Shown here in pieces: positions 26,176 to 35,965 of a stretch of DNA of 64,000 bases. Under the pieces are notes generated by a model, which saw only the letters and a program-made list of their open reading frames with translations, was not told where the DNA came from and did not search any database. The translations under genes and the position numbers were made by a program. Source of the DNA: Ruminococcus flavefaciens AE3010 (GTDB lineage: Bacteria > Bacillota > Clostridia > Oscillospirales > Ruminococcaceae). The stretch covers positions 1,945,001 through 2,009,000 of the forward strand of contig NZ_JAGT01000001.1 in NCBI RefSeq assembly GCF_000526795.1. The letters are read 5' to 3'. Each line of letters starts with the position of its first letter. Position 1 is the stretch's first letter.

Positions 26176-28869
26176 TTATTTCAGCCACTCCCTCATATCT
26201 GCGATAGTGCCGCCGCTTCCGCGGTAAGCATAATAGGCAAGTACGTTAGAAGCGTCCACCGCATTGACCTTTCCGTCGGAGTTGACGTCTGCCGCCTCCC
26301 GTTTTTCAGGGTCAAAGCTTGATTTATGTCCTGTGGAGGTGCTTGCGTACTCGGTGAGGATATAGCTTGCGTCAACAGCGTTTACCTTTCCGTCCTTATC
26401 AACGTCGCCCAGCTTTACCTTGGGAGGCTGTACGGGAGCGGTAGTGGTAGTAACAGGTGCCGTTGTCGTTGTCACCTTTGTTGTGGTGGTTGTTTTAGGC
26501 TTTGAAGTCGTTGTGACAGTTTTTGCCGTAGTTGACGTTGTTCTTGGGATAATACCTGTGGTCGTTACCTTGGTCGTTGTAGTCGTGGTCGTGCTCACAG
26601 GCTCATACCTGATATAGAATGTATCCCAGCCGGCGACATCTTTATAATTCACACTATCAGCATCAGCGGCATAGACCAACACGGTTATACGCTGAAAACC
26701 GACGTCTGCCTTATTAAGATCCATTACAGAATAACTATAGCCATAGGGCATCTGTTCGATCAGACAATCATCCAGGAGCTGCTCTCTGTTGCCGTACTGA
26801 TCGACGCGCCAGAAGTCTATCTTCATTCCGTACAGGTCGATAACTTCGTCGTACTGGTTGTACTCAAGCTTCTTGGGCTCCTCGACAATTTTCACTTCGA
26901 GTTCGTAAATAAGGGGCTCAGTGGTGGTAGTTGTGATGGTTGTTGTTGTTACTGTAGTCGTAGCAGTTGTATCCTCGACCATAACATCAAAGTCCGCAGA
27001 AGCCGTTACCCACTCAGATACAGCTTCGTTATACACCTTATACCGGAGCTTCAGACGCTGAGGCCCTATTACAGTGCTGTCGTAATCCGTTACCTCATAC
27101 TTCTCGGGAAAAGCGATTATCTCTTCATTCTTGTTTATGAGAGTCTCTTCATCGCCGTGGGTATGATATACATTTACCCTCATTCCCGCCAGCTGGAGCT
27201 GCTCGCCCACGGTGTATATCACCTTGTATGGGAGCTCCATTATCTCAACTCTTGCGGTGAATCTGTCATCACGGGCAGTAGTTGTTGTAGTGATTATCTC
27301 CTCAACAGTAGTGGAAGTGGTTATCACAGGTGGATTTACCTCCACATTGAACTCGGCATAAGCAATAGAATCCTGATAATAGTAGGTTACAGAGATCGGC
27401 TTTGAGCCTGCCTTGCTGCTGTCAAAGTCTGATCTGCTGATATTTACCTGGTTTCTTCTGTATGAAGCCTGATCCATTCTGAGGGGCTCAAGCACCACGT
27501 CCTTGTAGCTGCCGTCGCTGTAGAACTCCCTGTAGGAACGCAGGAGCGTACCGCCGTCGAGGTCGAGCTCCTCACCTATGGTATAGGTGGTCTTATATGG
27601 GAGGTTGCCGATATCCAGCTTTGCGCTCACGCTGACAACATAGGGCTCGGTGGTGGTAGTGGTCGAAGTTGTAGTGGAGGTGGTGGTAGTCGTGGTAGTT
27701 GTTGTGGTAGTAGTAGTCGTCGTGACAGGCTGTTTGACCTCCACATTGAAATATGCATCGGCAACGGAATCTGCCACGTAGTAGTATACAGATATGGGCT
27801 TAGTACCCGCTGTACTGCTGTCAAAGTCCGATTTGCTGATATTCACGAAGTTTTTTCTGTACGAAGCCTGATCCATTCTTAGGGGCTCAAGTACAGTATC
27901 CTTGTAGCTTCCGTCACTGTAGAACTCCCTGTAGGAGCGCAGGAGGATACCGCCGTCAAGGTCAAGCTCCTCACCTACGGTATAGACAGTCTTTGTGGGA
28001 TAGCTGCCGATATCAAGCTTTGCGCTGACACTTACCACATAAGGAGCTGTCGTGGTAGTTGTCGTTGTTGTCGATGTAGTGGTCGTGGTCGTTGTGGTGG
28101 TAGTGGTGGTAGGCTTTTTAGTAGTCGTAGTAGTAGTTGTTGTGGTGGTGGTGGTCGTGGTAGGCTTTTTGGTAGTTGTGGTGGTCTTTGGTGCAGTCGT
28201 CATAGCAGACGTTACAGGCGTGGAGGGAGCATTGCCCAGAGAATTGAACCTGTAACCGTACTTTTTGGCGTAGGACTCAGCCGTAGAACCGCTGTAGCCC
28301 TCTATAACGCCGTTATAGGACGCGGTGCCGTTGCCTGCGCGGCTGCTGATAGTCTCCTTATCAAGATTGATATCGCAGTCCTTATTGCGTATGGTCACCT
28401 TTTGCAGGGACGAGCAGTTCCTGAAAGCGCCCATACCTATGCTTGTACAAGCCGCAGGCACATCAACGCTGCCAAGTCCCGGACAGGTATCGAATGCGCC
28501 TCTTCCTATCTTCGTCACTCCCGACGGGATAGTTATGGACCTGAGATTGGGAGTATCCGCAAAGGCACAGGCTCCGACAGAGGTTATCCTGCCGTCTATC
28601 TCCGCGGAGCTTATCTGCTTTTTGAACTTGCTCCACGGCGTATCATCGCTCATTTCCCAGTTATCCATATTGCCGTAGCCTGTTATGGTGAGCTTTCCGT
28701 TTTCGTATTTCCATTCAGCGTTGTCGCCGCATTTTCCCGACTCTCCTACCCTGCTGCCGTCAATTACCGTCATCTGAGGAGCAACTGCCGCAGATACAGT
28801 ACAAGGAGCGGAAACACCTGCCGACAAACTTATGACTGCCGCCATAACAGCGGCTAATATTCTCTTCAT
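26176..28869 (-). CDS. BspA-type LRR, Ig-like, dockerin surface protein
   Basis: An 897-residue secreted protein. After a signal peptide come a BspA/LRR_5 leucine-rich domain (about 35-210; SAEIDGRITSVGACAFADT, RSITIPSGVTKIGRGAF), a Thr-rich linker, and four Big_3-like Ig domains (start near 275, 405, 535 and 640) separated by poly-Thr linkers. A final Thr linker leads to a C-terminal type I dockerin (KDGKVNAVDASYILTEY and SDGKVNAVDASNVLAYY). The first two Ig-like copies are nearly identical, including RSYREFYSDGSYKD, and so duplicated recently. There is no catalytic module, so binding or structural display is likely. Its N-terminal domain is paralogous to the gene 31 bp upstream, with which it is probably co-transcribed. 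Confidence 0.88.
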   Translation of the reverse strand: MKRILAAVMAAVISLSAGVSAPCTVSAAVAPQMTVIDGSRVGESGKCGDNAEWKYENGKLTITGYGNMDNWEMSDDTPWSKFKKQISSAEIDGRITSVGACAFADTPNLRSITIPSGVTKIGRGAFDTCPGLGSVDVPAACTSIGMGAFRNCSSLQKVTIRNKDCDINLDKETISSRAGNGTASYNGVIEGYSGSTAESYAKKYGYRFNSLGNAPSTPVTSAMTTAPKTTTTTKKPTTTTTTTTTTTTTTKKPTTTTTTTTTTTTSTTTTTTTTAPYVVSVSAKLDIGSYPTKTVYTVGEELDLDGGILLRSYREFYSDGSYKDTVLEPLRMDQASYRKNFVNISKSDFDSSTAGTKPISVYYYVADSVADAYFNVEVKQPVTTTTTTTTTTTTTTTSTTTSTTTTTEPYVVSVSAKLDIGNLPYKTTYTIGEELDLDGGTLLRSYREFYSDGSYKDVVLEPLRMDQASYRRNQVNISRSDFDSSKAGSKPISVTYYYQDSIAYAEFNVEVNPPVITTSTTVEEIITTTTTARDDRFTARVEIMELPYKVIYTVGEQLQLAGMRVNVYHTHGDEETLINKNEEIIAFPEKYEVTDYDSTVIGPQRLKLRYKVYNEAVSEWVTASADFDVMVEDTTATTTVTTTTITTTTTEPLIYELEVKIVEEPKKLEYNQYDEVIDLYGMKIDFWRVDQYGNREQLLDDCLIEQMPYGYSYSVMDLNKADVGFQRITVLVYAADADSVNYKDVAGWDTFYIRYEPVSTTTTTTTKVTTTGIIPRTTSTTAKTVTTTSKPKTTTTTKVTTTTAPVTTTTAPVQPPKVKLGDVDKDGKVNAVDASYILTEYASTSTGHKSSFDPEKREAADVNSDGKVNAVDASNVLAYYAYRGSGGTIADMREWLK

Positions 28870-28900
28870 CTGAACCTCTCCGTTTCGTTCGTCTCAGGGC

Positions 28901-29923
28901 TCAGCTCTGCTTCATGAAGTCCTCAAAGGATTTCTTCACACCTGTGCCTGTTGAAGTATATGCGTAATAAGAGAGGATATAGCTTGCGTCTACCGCATTT
29001 ATAGCCTTGTTTTTGTCAACGTCTGCTATAGTGAAAATAGGTCCGTTAAAGCTTGCTGCCTTGCCTGTAGAGGTATTGGCATACTCTGTTAGGACATAGC
29101 TGGCGTCAACAGCGTTTACAGCTCCGTTATTGTCAACATCGCCCATACTGTAGACTATCTGCGGATCATGAGTTGTGGTAGTAACAGTGGTAGTCGTCAC
29201 AGCTGTTGTAGTGGTCGTTGTGGTAGTAGTTGTTGTTGTCGTTGTAGTTGTAGTAGTGGTGGTAGTTGTTGTATCTACAGCAGGTGCACTGCCGATAGGA
29301 GCTGTCCTGTAGCCGTACTTATTGGCAAACTCCTCTGCTGTAGAGCCGCTTGCGCACTCGACAACGCCGCTGTAGCTTGCAGTGCCGTTTCCTGCCACAT
29401 TGCTTATGGTCTCCTTATCGAGATTGATATCGCAGCTGCTATTGCGTATGGTTATCTTTTGCAGGGAAGAACAGTTCCTGAAAGCGCCCATGCCTATTTT
29501 CGTGCATGATGCAGGCACGTCAATGCTTACAAGCTGAGAACAGGAATCAAAAGCTCCTCTTGATATCTCCTTTAAGCTGTTTGGCAGCTTTATGGACGTA
29601 AGCTGCGGGATATCGGCAAATGCGCAGGCACCTATCCTTGTTATGCCGTCACTTATCTCCACAGAGGTTATCTTCTTCTTCATACCTGACCACGGCGTAT
29701 TATGGCTCATTTCCCAGTTATCCATATCTCCCGAGCCAGAGATAGTGAGCTTGCCGTCCGTATAGTTCCATGTTGCGTTATCTCCGCAGCTGCCCGACGC
29801 AGCCACTATACTGTCATAGGCAGATATACCGCCCATATCCACTGTGACCGCGCACACATTTGCAGCAGAAACAGCTCCCACACATATTGCAGCCGATACA
29901 GCCGCAGCAACAAATTTTTTCAT
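28901..29923 (-). CDS. BspA-type LRR dockerin protein
   Basis: A 340-residue secreted protein; ATG after GGGAGGAATTT. Signal peptide (MKKFVAAAVSAAICVGAVSA), LRR_5 domain (about 40-215), a poly-Thr linker (about 220-250) and a C-terminal dockerin (NNGAVNAVDASYVLTEY, KNKAINAVDASYILSYY). The N-terminal domain is a close paralogue of the following gene's (shared segments GACAFAD, GMGAFRNCSSLQK, CDINLDKETIS, AGNGTASY). This looks like a shorter version without the Ig-like domains, from tandem duplication. Dockerin residues AVDAS at the recognition positions match the proteins at 26176 and 43537, so they may share one cohesin partner. Confidence 0.9.
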   Translation of the reverse strand: MKKFVAAAVSAAICVGAVSAANVCAVTVDMGGISAYDSIVAASGSCGDNATWNYTDGKLTISGSGDMDNWEMSHNTPWSGMKKKITSVEISDGITRIGACAFADIPQLTSIKLPNSLKEISRGAFDSCSQLVSIDVPASCTKIGMGAFRNCSSLQKITIRNSSCDINLDKETISNVAGNGTASYSGVVECASGSTAEEFANKYGYRTAPIGSAPAVDTTTTTTTTTTTTTTTTTTTTTTTAVTTTTVTTTTHDPQIVYSMGDVDNNGAVNAVDASYVLTEYANTSTGKAASFNGPIFTIADVDKNKAINAVDASYILSYYAYTSTGTGVKKSFEDFMKQS

Positions 29924-29993
29924 GTTAAATTCCTCCCATTTTAACTATTTTACAGCAAACGGCAATATCCTTTGACGTTCACTATATTAATAA

Positions 29994-30021
29994 GCAGCGG
30001 AGCGTCCCCACGCTCCGCTGC
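29994..30021 (-). terminator. trkH terminator
   Basis: Stem GCAGCGGAGCGT / ACGCTCCGCTGC, 4-nt loop, then TTATTAATATAG on the reverse strand. The T-run is weak. Confidence 0.7.
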
Positions 30022-30031
30022 ATTATCACCG

Positions 30032-31468
30032 TCATCTTCTTCTCGGAACGAAAAGCATTATAAGTGGGTATATCTCCAGACGTCCCAGAAGCATATCAAA
30101 GCAGAGAACTACCTTTGAGAAGGCGTTGAGACCGCCCAGATTTCCCGCAGGACCGAATCTTCCCACACCGAAGCCGATATTGTTCATACATGTTATTACC
30201 GCAGACGCAGATTCTTCAATGGTGAAACCGTTGAGCGTTACCAGCAGGACTGATATACACATGAGCATGATAAACAGTATAAAGTAATTGCTTACTCCGC
30301 GCACCACGTCCTTTTCAACGGGCTTGCCGTCCATTTTGACAGTGGATACCGCACGGGGATTTGTGATGTATTTCAGTTCCTTGATGCCTGTCTTGATAAG
30401 TATCATTATACGGGATACCTTCATGCCGCCGCCCGTAGAGCCTGCACACGAGCCAACGAACATGAGCATCAGCAGCAGGGTCTGTGAGAATACGGGCCAT
30501 TTCGCCGTATCCGTAGTGGAGAAGCCTGCCGAGGTTATGGTGGAAGCCACCATAAAGAAGGTATGCCTCAGTGTATCGCCCACGCCGTCATAGAGCTTGT
30601 GGACATTTATTGCGATAATAGCCGTTGCAGCTATGATAACTCCGAAATAGGTCCTTACCTCCTCATTCTTGTAAGCCATTGAGAACTTCTTTATTATGAG
30701 GTAATAGTAAAGGTTGAAGTTTACGCCGAAGAGTATGATAAAGGTCGCCACTACCATTTCGATGTATACGCTGTCGTAGTGACCGATGCTGTCTCCCCAT
30801 ATGGAGAAGCCGCCCGTACCTGCGGAAGAGCAGGCATGTATAACAGCGTCATACAGCGGCATGCCGCCGCAGAGCAGCAGTATAGCCTCCGAAACTGTAA
30901 GTGTGATGTATATTCCGTAGAGTATACGTGCAGAAAAGCTGGATTTCGACACCAGACGTCCCACCTTGGGTCCCGCGCACTCCGCACGCATCATGTGCAT
31001 TGTACGGGCATCGTTGCTGGACATTATGGCAAGCACGAACATGAGGACTCCCATACCGCCCAGCCAGTGGGTAAATGCTCTCCAGAAAAGGCATGAGCGC
31101 GTCATTACCTCAACGTCATCCAGTATAGTCGCACCTGTAGTGGTAAAGCCCGAAACCGTCTCGAACAGAGCGCTTGGGTAGTCGGGTATCTCCCCCGATA
31201 TAACGAAAGGCAGAGCGCCTATGCAGGACATGGTTATCCATGAAGCCGCAACGCTGACAAAGCCCTCCATAGAATAGACCTGATTGTTTTTCGGCTTTAT
31301 GATAGTAAAGCCAACTCCTATCGCCATAGTTATAAGGAAAGGTATGCCGAAAGAAGCAACAACGTGGTCTTCCCCGTAAATAAAGCCCACAATTATGGGA
31401 AGCAGCATGAAAAGTCCCACGACCTTCAGTATCTGACCCATAATGTATGATATCATTCTGTAATTCAT
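30032..31468 (-). CDS. trkH: Trk-type potassium uptake membrane subunit
   Basis: A 478-residue channel-like K+ transporter with the four pore loops of the TrkH/KtrB family: SGFTTTGAT near 106, SAGTGGFS near 210, ITSAGFSTTD near 312, and NNIGFGVGRFGP near 428. It starts 20 bp after trkA with an AAGGAGTG ribosome site and works with the RCK-domain regulator encoded there. Confidence 0.95.
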   Translation of the reverse strand: MNYRMISYIMGQILKVVGLFMLLPIIVGFIYGEDHVVASFGIPFLITMAIGVGFTIIKPKNNQVYSMEGFVSVAASWITMSCIGALPFVISGEIPDYPSALFETVSGFTTTGATILDDVEVMTRSCLFWRAFTHWLGGMGVLMFVLAIMSSNDARTMHMMRAECAGPKVGRLVSKSSFSARILYGIYITLTVSEAILLLCGGMPLYDAVIHACSSAGTGGFSIWGDSIGHYDSVYIEMVVATFIILFGVNFNLYYYLIIKKFSMAYKNEEVRTYFGVIIAATAIIAINVHKLYDGVGDTLRHTFFMVASTITSAGFSTTDTAKWPVFSQTLLLMLMFVGSCAGSTGGGMKVSRIMILIKTGIKELKYITNPRAVSTVKMDGKPVEKDVVRGVSNYFILFIMLMCISVLLVTLNGFTIEESASAVITCMNNIGFGVGRFGPAGNLGGLNAFSKVVLCFDMLLGRLEIYPLIMLFVPRRR

Positions 31469-31488
31469 ATTTAGCCTGAGTGCACTCC

Positions 31489-32847
31489 TTAATCAAAGAT
31501 ATTGCTAAGGTCGTGCATACCCTTAGTAGTGGTTATTACCACAACGCTGTCGTTTACCTGTAAGCAGTCATCGCCCTTGGGGATAATGAGCTCGTTGCCC
31601 CTTACGATACTTGCGATAAGGATACCGCTCCTGAGCTTCAGCTTTTTCAGCGGAACGTCAACGTAGTCCTTTTTGTCGCGGACAACGAATTCTATAGCTT
31701 CCAGTCTGTCATTCACAAGTCGGTACAGTGTAGTTACGTTGTTTCCCAGTGAGTTCTGTTTTGCACGGACATACTGGAGTATCTGGCTTACTGTTATAGT
31801 CTTTGGCGAGATGATACTGTCAAGGTCGAGAGTGTCCGAAAGCTGCATGAGGGACATTCTGTTTACCTTGGTGACCACCTTGTCCACGCCGTTGTTCTTG
31901 GCAAGAAGTGAGAGAAGTATATTCTCCTCGTCGATACCTGTCAGAGTGACTACGGCGTCTGCGTCGTAAACGCGCTCCTCCTCGAGTATATCATGGTCTG
32001 TACCGTCAGCGCATGAGATATCCACCTTGTTGAGCCTGTCGGAGAGCTCCAGACAGCGGTCACGGTCTATCTCGATGATCTTGACCTTTACGCCCATTTC
32101 GATGAGCTGCTGTGCCAGATGATAGGCAACTCGTCCGCCGCCTATAAGAACTGCGGATTTTACGCGCTTTTCGCGGTAAGCAGCACTTATGCTCTTGAAG
32201 AACTTGACCATATTGCTGTGAGAAGCGGTCATGTGTATCTTATCTCCTGCACGGAGCACGAAATTACCGTTGGGGATAGTGAGCTCCTCGCCGCGCTGAA
32301 CTGCGCAGATGAGCACGTCCAGTCTCATACGCCTTGAAAGCTGGCTGAGAGCCACGCCGTCAAGAATACTGCCGCTGGTTATACGTATCTCCGCAAGGTC
32401 AACTCTGCCCTTGGCAAAGGACTCGATATTGATAGCCTCGGGATAGCGAAGCACCTTTGCTATCTCATTGGCAGCGTTATAGTCGGGGTTTACCATCATG
32501 CTGATGCCAAGCTCCTCACGCATGAATACCAGCTGCTTGTCAAATTCGGGACTGCGGACACGGGCGATACAGTGACGTGCGCCCATTCTCTTGGCAATAA
32601 GGCATGACAAAATGTTTACCTCGTCGGAAGCTGTAACGGCAATGATGATATTCGCCTTAGCCACATTAGCCTCCTCAAGCACCTCAGTCTGCAGGCAGTT
32701 GCCTACAATGCCCATTACGTCGAAGTCGTTTGAAGCAGCCTCAACAAGAGATTCTTTTTTGTCGATTATGGTAACATTGTGTTCATCGCTGAGGACCTCG
32801 GCGAGAGCGCTTCCCACCTTGCCGCAGCCTACGATTATAATATCCAT
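31489..32847 (-). CDS. trkA: Trk potassium uptake regulatory protein
   Basis: A 452-residue cytoplasmic protein with two RCK modules, each an NAD-binding Rossmann domain (MDIIIVGCGKVGSALA at 1-16 and AVLIGGGRVAYHLAQ near 230) followed by a TrkA_C domain (about 140-220 and 370-452). It gates TrkH in response to nucleotides. ATG at 32847 follows GGAGT; a strong promoter is upstream. First gene of trkA-trkH. Confidence 0.95.
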   Translation of the reverse strand: MDIIIVGCGKVGSALAEVLSDEHNVTIIDKKESLVEAASNDFDVMGIVGNCLQTEVLEEANVAKANIIIAVTASDEVNILSCLIAKRMGARHCIARVRSPEFDKQLVFMREELGISMMVNPDYNAANEIAKVLRYPEAINIESFAKGRVDLAEIRITSGSILDGVALSQLSRRMRLDVLICAVQRGEELTIPNGNFVLRAGDKIHMTASHSNMVKFFKSISAAYREKRVKSAVLIGGGRVAYHLAQQLIEMGVKVKIIEIDRDRCLELSDRLNKVDISCADGTDHDILEEERVYDADAVVTLTGIDEENILLSLLAKNNGVDKVVTKVNRMSLMQLSDTLDLDSIISPKTITVSQILQYVRAKQNSLGNNVTTLYRLVNDRLEAIEFVVRDKKDYVDVPLKKLKLRSGILIASIVRGNELIIPKGDDCLQVNDSVVVITTTKGMHDLSNIFD

Positions 32848-32909
32848 AACTCCTCCGTAAAATATATAGGTTAAAATGCTGTTATATGCAGATATAATTA
32901 TTCAATATA

Positions 32910-32938
32910 ATTATAATCCTACTATATACTTTTGTCAA
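32910..32938 (-). promoter_or_regulatory. trkAH promoter
   Basis: Reverse strand TTGACA (32933-32938), 17 bp, TATAAT (32910-32915): full consensus. Confidence 0.85.
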
Positions 32939-32944
32939 TATTTA

Positions 32945-33130
32945 TTTAGCCATTAGCCTTTAGCTTTTAGCTTTTAGCCGTTAGCCTGTTGTAGGGGCGC
33001 ACAGTGTGCGCCCGTATATGAAACCTTAAGCACGTGGGCGAACAATGTTCGCCCCTACATGGATTCATCATATTTATTGCATAAGGCACGGACTGCCAAA
33101 GGCAGCCCCTACACTACTCACTACTCTCTA
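32945..33130. repeat. Hairpin-cassette and word repeats
   Basis: TTAGC-type words (TTAGCCATTAGCCTTTAGC...), then TGTAGGGGCGCACAGTGTGC with its palindrome, GGGCGAACAATGTTCGCCC-CTACA, and the words CTACTCACTACTCTCTAC. No gene is seen. Confidence 0.8.
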
Positions 33131-33134
33131 CTTT

Positions 33135-33377
33135 CTACTCTCTAAAAGTATCCTCCAGCCATTTTATCATGGCGTCGAAGCCCTCCTGTGTATTGTCGAA
33201 CTCCGCTTCGTGTTCTATCTCAGCCTTCATGGAGCACAGTCTGCCGTGCCATGTCATGCATTTCAGCTTCTCGCCGTTGCATATCTTATAGGAAAAATCG
33301 TCCTTGCTGCCCGAAAAATCATTGCCGCTCTCGAAGTAATAATACTTTGGTATCTCAAATATCTCGGAAACGCTCAT
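33135..33377 (-). CDS. Small hypothetical protein (80 aa)
   Basis: An 80-residue acidic soluble protein (MSVSEIFEIPKYYYFESGN...) whose ATG overlaps the stop of the HAD phosphatase by 4 bp, the usual sign of translational coupling. It has no signal peptide or membrane segment. CNGEKLKCMTWHGRLCSMKAE is rich in Cys but has no CxxC pair. I do not recognise it. The coupling suggests a function related to the phosphatase. Confidence 0.7.
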   Translation of the reverse strand: MSVSEIFEIPKYYYFESGNDFSGSKDDFSYKICNGEKLKCMTWHGRLCSMKAEIEHEAEFDNTQEGFDAMIKWLEDTFRE

Positions 33378-34039
33378 ACTTCCCTGCTCCTCTCAAAATA
33401 CTCCACCGCCATGTCAAGGCTGTCATAGACCGCCGCCAGCATGGGCTTTATCTCCTCGTCGGGAGGCGTCATATCGGGTATCATTATGGGGTGGCAGCCT
33501 GCTGCGTATGCCGCCTTTATACCGTTTGGCGAATCCTCGAATGCGGCGCACTCCTGCGGCGGGATACCAAGCTCCCTTGCAGCTGTCAGGTATATATCGG
33601 GAGCAGGCTTTCCTGTCTCCACCATATCTCCGCATATGACCGCCGAGAAGTACTCAGCAGCACCTATCTTTTGCAGATATTCCGTTGTTCTGTTCCGCGG
33701 AGTAGCCGTAGCCACAGCCATTTTTATGCCATTGTCCCTTAGATAGTCCAGAAGCTCAAACAGACCTTTTTTTACTTCAAGACCGTGTTCGTTTATGTAA
33801 TCACGCATAAGCTCGGTTCGGTGAGCCCTTATATCCTCGGTAGGACAGTCCTCGCCCAGAAAGCTCTTAATCTTGGGTATGGAGTATTTTCTCGCCATAC
33901 TGCGGATAGCGTAGACGTGCTCGGGCTTCATGTCGTAGCCGAAGTCCTTAGCCGACAGTATCCAGAATTTGAGATAGAGCTTCTCGGTGTCTATCATAAG
34001 ACCGTCCATATCGAATATTGCGCCTTTGAGTTTATTCAT
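33374..34039 (-). CDS. HAD-superfamily phosphatase (beta-phosphoglucomutase-like)
   Basis: A 221-residue hydrolase starting at ATG 34039 (AAGGAAG upstream; a TTG three bases further is rejected). Motif I FDMDGLMIDTE holds the nucleophile Asp and general acid Asp, motif II is in VATATPRNRT, the motif III Lys in TGKPAPDIY, and motif IV is FEDSPNGIKAA. A helical cap lies between motifs I and II. The family (PGMB/YcjU/phosphatase types) acts on small phosphosugars; the substrate is open. Nearby glgA gives a weak link to sugar metabolism. Confidence 0.9.
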   Translation of the reverse strand: MNKLKGAIFDMDGLMIDTEKLYLKFWILSAKDFGYDMKPEHVYAIRSMARKYSIPKIKSFLGEDCPTEDIRAHRTELMRDYINEHGLEVKKGLFELLDYLRDNGIKMAVATATPRNRTTEYLQKIGAAEYFSAVICGDMVETGKPAPDIYLTAARELGIPPQECAAFEDSPNGIKAAYAAGCHPIMIPDMTPPDEEIKPMLAAVYDSLDMAVEYFERSREV

Positions 34040-34059
34040 CAAATCTTCCTTTTTAATTT

Positions 34060-34320
34060 GTAGGGGAGCCGCCCTCGGCGTTCCGCAAGTGAGTAGTGAG
34101 TAGAAATTAGAGAGTAGTGTAGGGGACGGCGTCCTCGACGTCCCGAAAATAAATATTCACCAATGGGCGGTCGGGGACGCCCGCCCCTACAATGGGTCAT
34201 TTATGGTTTTGTGTTAATTAACGGGCGCACGGAATGCGCCGCTACAGTTTGTCATTTATAATTCGTCCGCGCAGGAGGACACATTTATTATGAATTATGC
34301 ATTATGCATTGAGTAAGAAA
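34060..34320. repeat. Hairpin-cassette and word repeats
   Basis: Holds GTGAGTAGTGAGTAG words, TGTAGGGGACGGCGTCC, GGGCGGTCGGGGACGCCCGCCC-CTACA, GGGCGCACGGAATGCGCC, and the ATTCGTCCGC...GGACACATT core followed by ATGAATTATGCATTATGC words. No gene is seen. Confidence 0.8.
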
Positions 34321-34324
34321 GCAA

Positions 34325-34343
34325 GGGCGGAAAGAGTTCCGCC
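34325..34343 (-). terminator. glgA terminator
   Basis: Reverse strand GGGCGGAA-CTC-TTTCCGCCC followed by TTGCTTTCTT. The T-run is imperfect. Confidence 0.6.
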
Positions 34344-34369
34344 CTCACACCCTATATGTTTTAGAATTA

Positions 34370-35824
34370 TTACCAGTTTATCATCCAGCTGTACATGCCC
34401 TCATACTGACGGGCGGAGCTGTTCCATGAGAAGTCCTGCTCCATAGCACGCTGTACCATAGCGTCCCACTGTTTGCGGTAGTCGTAGTATACCCTCTTGG
34501 AGTAGTTTATCGCATTTAGCATCTCGTCGCCGTTGAAGTTTGCGAACGAGAAGCCGTTGCCTGTTCCGTCGAACTCGTTATATGGAGTAACTGTGTCCTT
34601 TAAGCCGCCTGTTTCGCGTACTATAGGCAGAGTTCCGTAGCGGAGCGCGATGAGCTGAGTAAGTCCGCAGGGCTCAAACAGCGACGGCATGAGAACTGTA
34701 TCCGCTGCCGCATAGAGCTTATGGGCAAGGTCGTCGTTGTAGAGTATATTCGCGGAAACTCTCTCGGGGTACTTCCACTGATAGTGCCTGAACATATTCT
34801 CGTACTTTGGGTCGCCCGTTCCGATTATTACGAACTGGGTATTCTCGTCGCAAATACGCTCCATAGCGTAATTCACAAGGTCAAGTCCCTTCTGGTCGGT
34901 AAGACGTGATATTATGCATATCATGTACTTGTCCTTATCCACGGGCAGACCCAGCTGCTCCTGGAGCTTCGTCTTGTTCTCGGCTTTTTTGCTCTTGAAG
35001 TTCTTGGCGTTGAAGCTTGCGAATATCTTATCGTCGTTTGACGGGTCGAACACCTTATAGTCTATGCCGTTGAGGATACCTCTCAGTGAAGCCGATCTTG
35101 CACGGAGAAGTCCGTCAAGCTGTTCGCCGTAGAACGGGTACTTTATCTCCTCGGCGTAGGTCTCGGACACGGTAGTGATGTAGTCCGCATAGACCAGACC
35201 GCCCTTTAGCATATTTGCGTCCTTGTGGAACTCCAGCTTATCCGATGTGAACATATAATCGGGCAGAGCCGTGTTGAATCTGAAAGTTTCTATATCCCAT
35301 ACGCCCTGGAATTTCAGGTTGTGTATAGTCATTACAGTCTTTGTGGCACTGTAAAACGGATTTGTGGCAAAAGCCGTGTGCAGGAACACTGGGATAAGTG
35401 ACGCCTGCCAGTCGTGGCAGTGTATGATGTCGGGACGGAAGCCTATAACAGGCATGATAGCCAGTACAGCCTTGCAGAAGAATGTGAATCTCTCGATGTC
35501 CCATTTTAGGTCAGATGAATATGGAGTGTCGCACTTGAAGTAATACTCGTTGTCCACGAAATAGAACGTGATGCCGTTGTACTCATACTCCATTATGCCG
35601 ACATGGACCCCCTCGCTTCTCATGCCGTAATCCATATAGAAATGGTGAACGTACTTGAACTCGCTCCTGTACTTTTCGGGTATGCAGGTATAGTAAGGCA
35701 TAATAACTCTTACGTCGTAATTCTTTTTATCGATGTACTGCGGAAGTGCGCCAACTACATCAGCAAGACCGCCTGTTTTTATAAAAGGTACGCACTCTGA
35801 AGCGGCGAACAGTATATTATTCAT
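34370..35824 (-). CDS. glgA: Glycogen synthase (ADP-glucose type)
   Basis: A 484-residue GT5 glucosyltransferase that extends alpha-1,4-glucan from ADP-glucose. The substrate-binding motif KTGGLADV is at 16-23, HCHDWQAS is near 135, and the C-terminal PSLFEPCGLTQ region near 383 is the GT-B donor site with the EX7E glutamates. ATG at 35824 follows AAGGAGATAT. It stands alone; glgC and glgB are not nearby. Its 5' UTR has a GTTACAG...CTGTAAC hairpin. Confidence 0.95.
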   Translation of the reverse strand: MNNILFAASECVPFIKTGGLADVVGALPQYIDKKNYDVRVIMPYYTCIPEKYRSEFKYVHHFYMDYGMRSEGVHVGIMEYEYNGITFYFVDNEYYFKCDTPYSSDLKWDIERFTFFCKAVLAIMPVIGFRPDIIHCHDWQASLIPVFLHTAFATNPFYSATKTVMTIHNLKFQGVWDIETFRFNTALPDYMFTSDKLEFHKDANMLKGGLVYADYITTVSETYAEEIKYPFYGEQLDGLLRARSASLRGILNGIDYKVFDPSNDDKIFASFNAKNFKSKKAENKTKLQEQLGLPVDKDKYMICIISRLTDQKGLDLVNYAMERICDENTQFVIIGTGDPKYENMFRHYQWKYPERVSANILYNDDLAHKLYAAADTVLMPSLFEPCGLTQLIALRYGTLPIVRETGGLKDTVTPYNEFDGTGNGFSFANFNGDEMLNAINYSKRVYYDYRKQWDAMVQRAMEQDFSWNSSARQYEGMYSWMINW

Positions 35825-35879
35825 AGCATATCTCCTTATCAGTTATTTGTTACAGCCCTTACCTGTAACCTCACTTACT

Positions 35880-35908
35880 ATTATATACTAATTTCAATGA
35901 TTAGTCAA
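35880..35908 (-). promoter_or_regulatory. glgA promoter
   Basis: Reverse strand TTGACT (35903-35908), 17 bp, TATAAT (35880-35885). Confidence 0.8.
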
Positions 35909-35965
35909 TACAAAAATATGAACATTGCACTAAGAGCAGAAAAAATAGGAAGTATTGAATCGAGA

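Noticed and set aside
28052..28255. Poly-Val open frame on the plus strand
   Set aside because: It is the antisense of the ACN (Thr) codon repeats in the dockerin protein linker.
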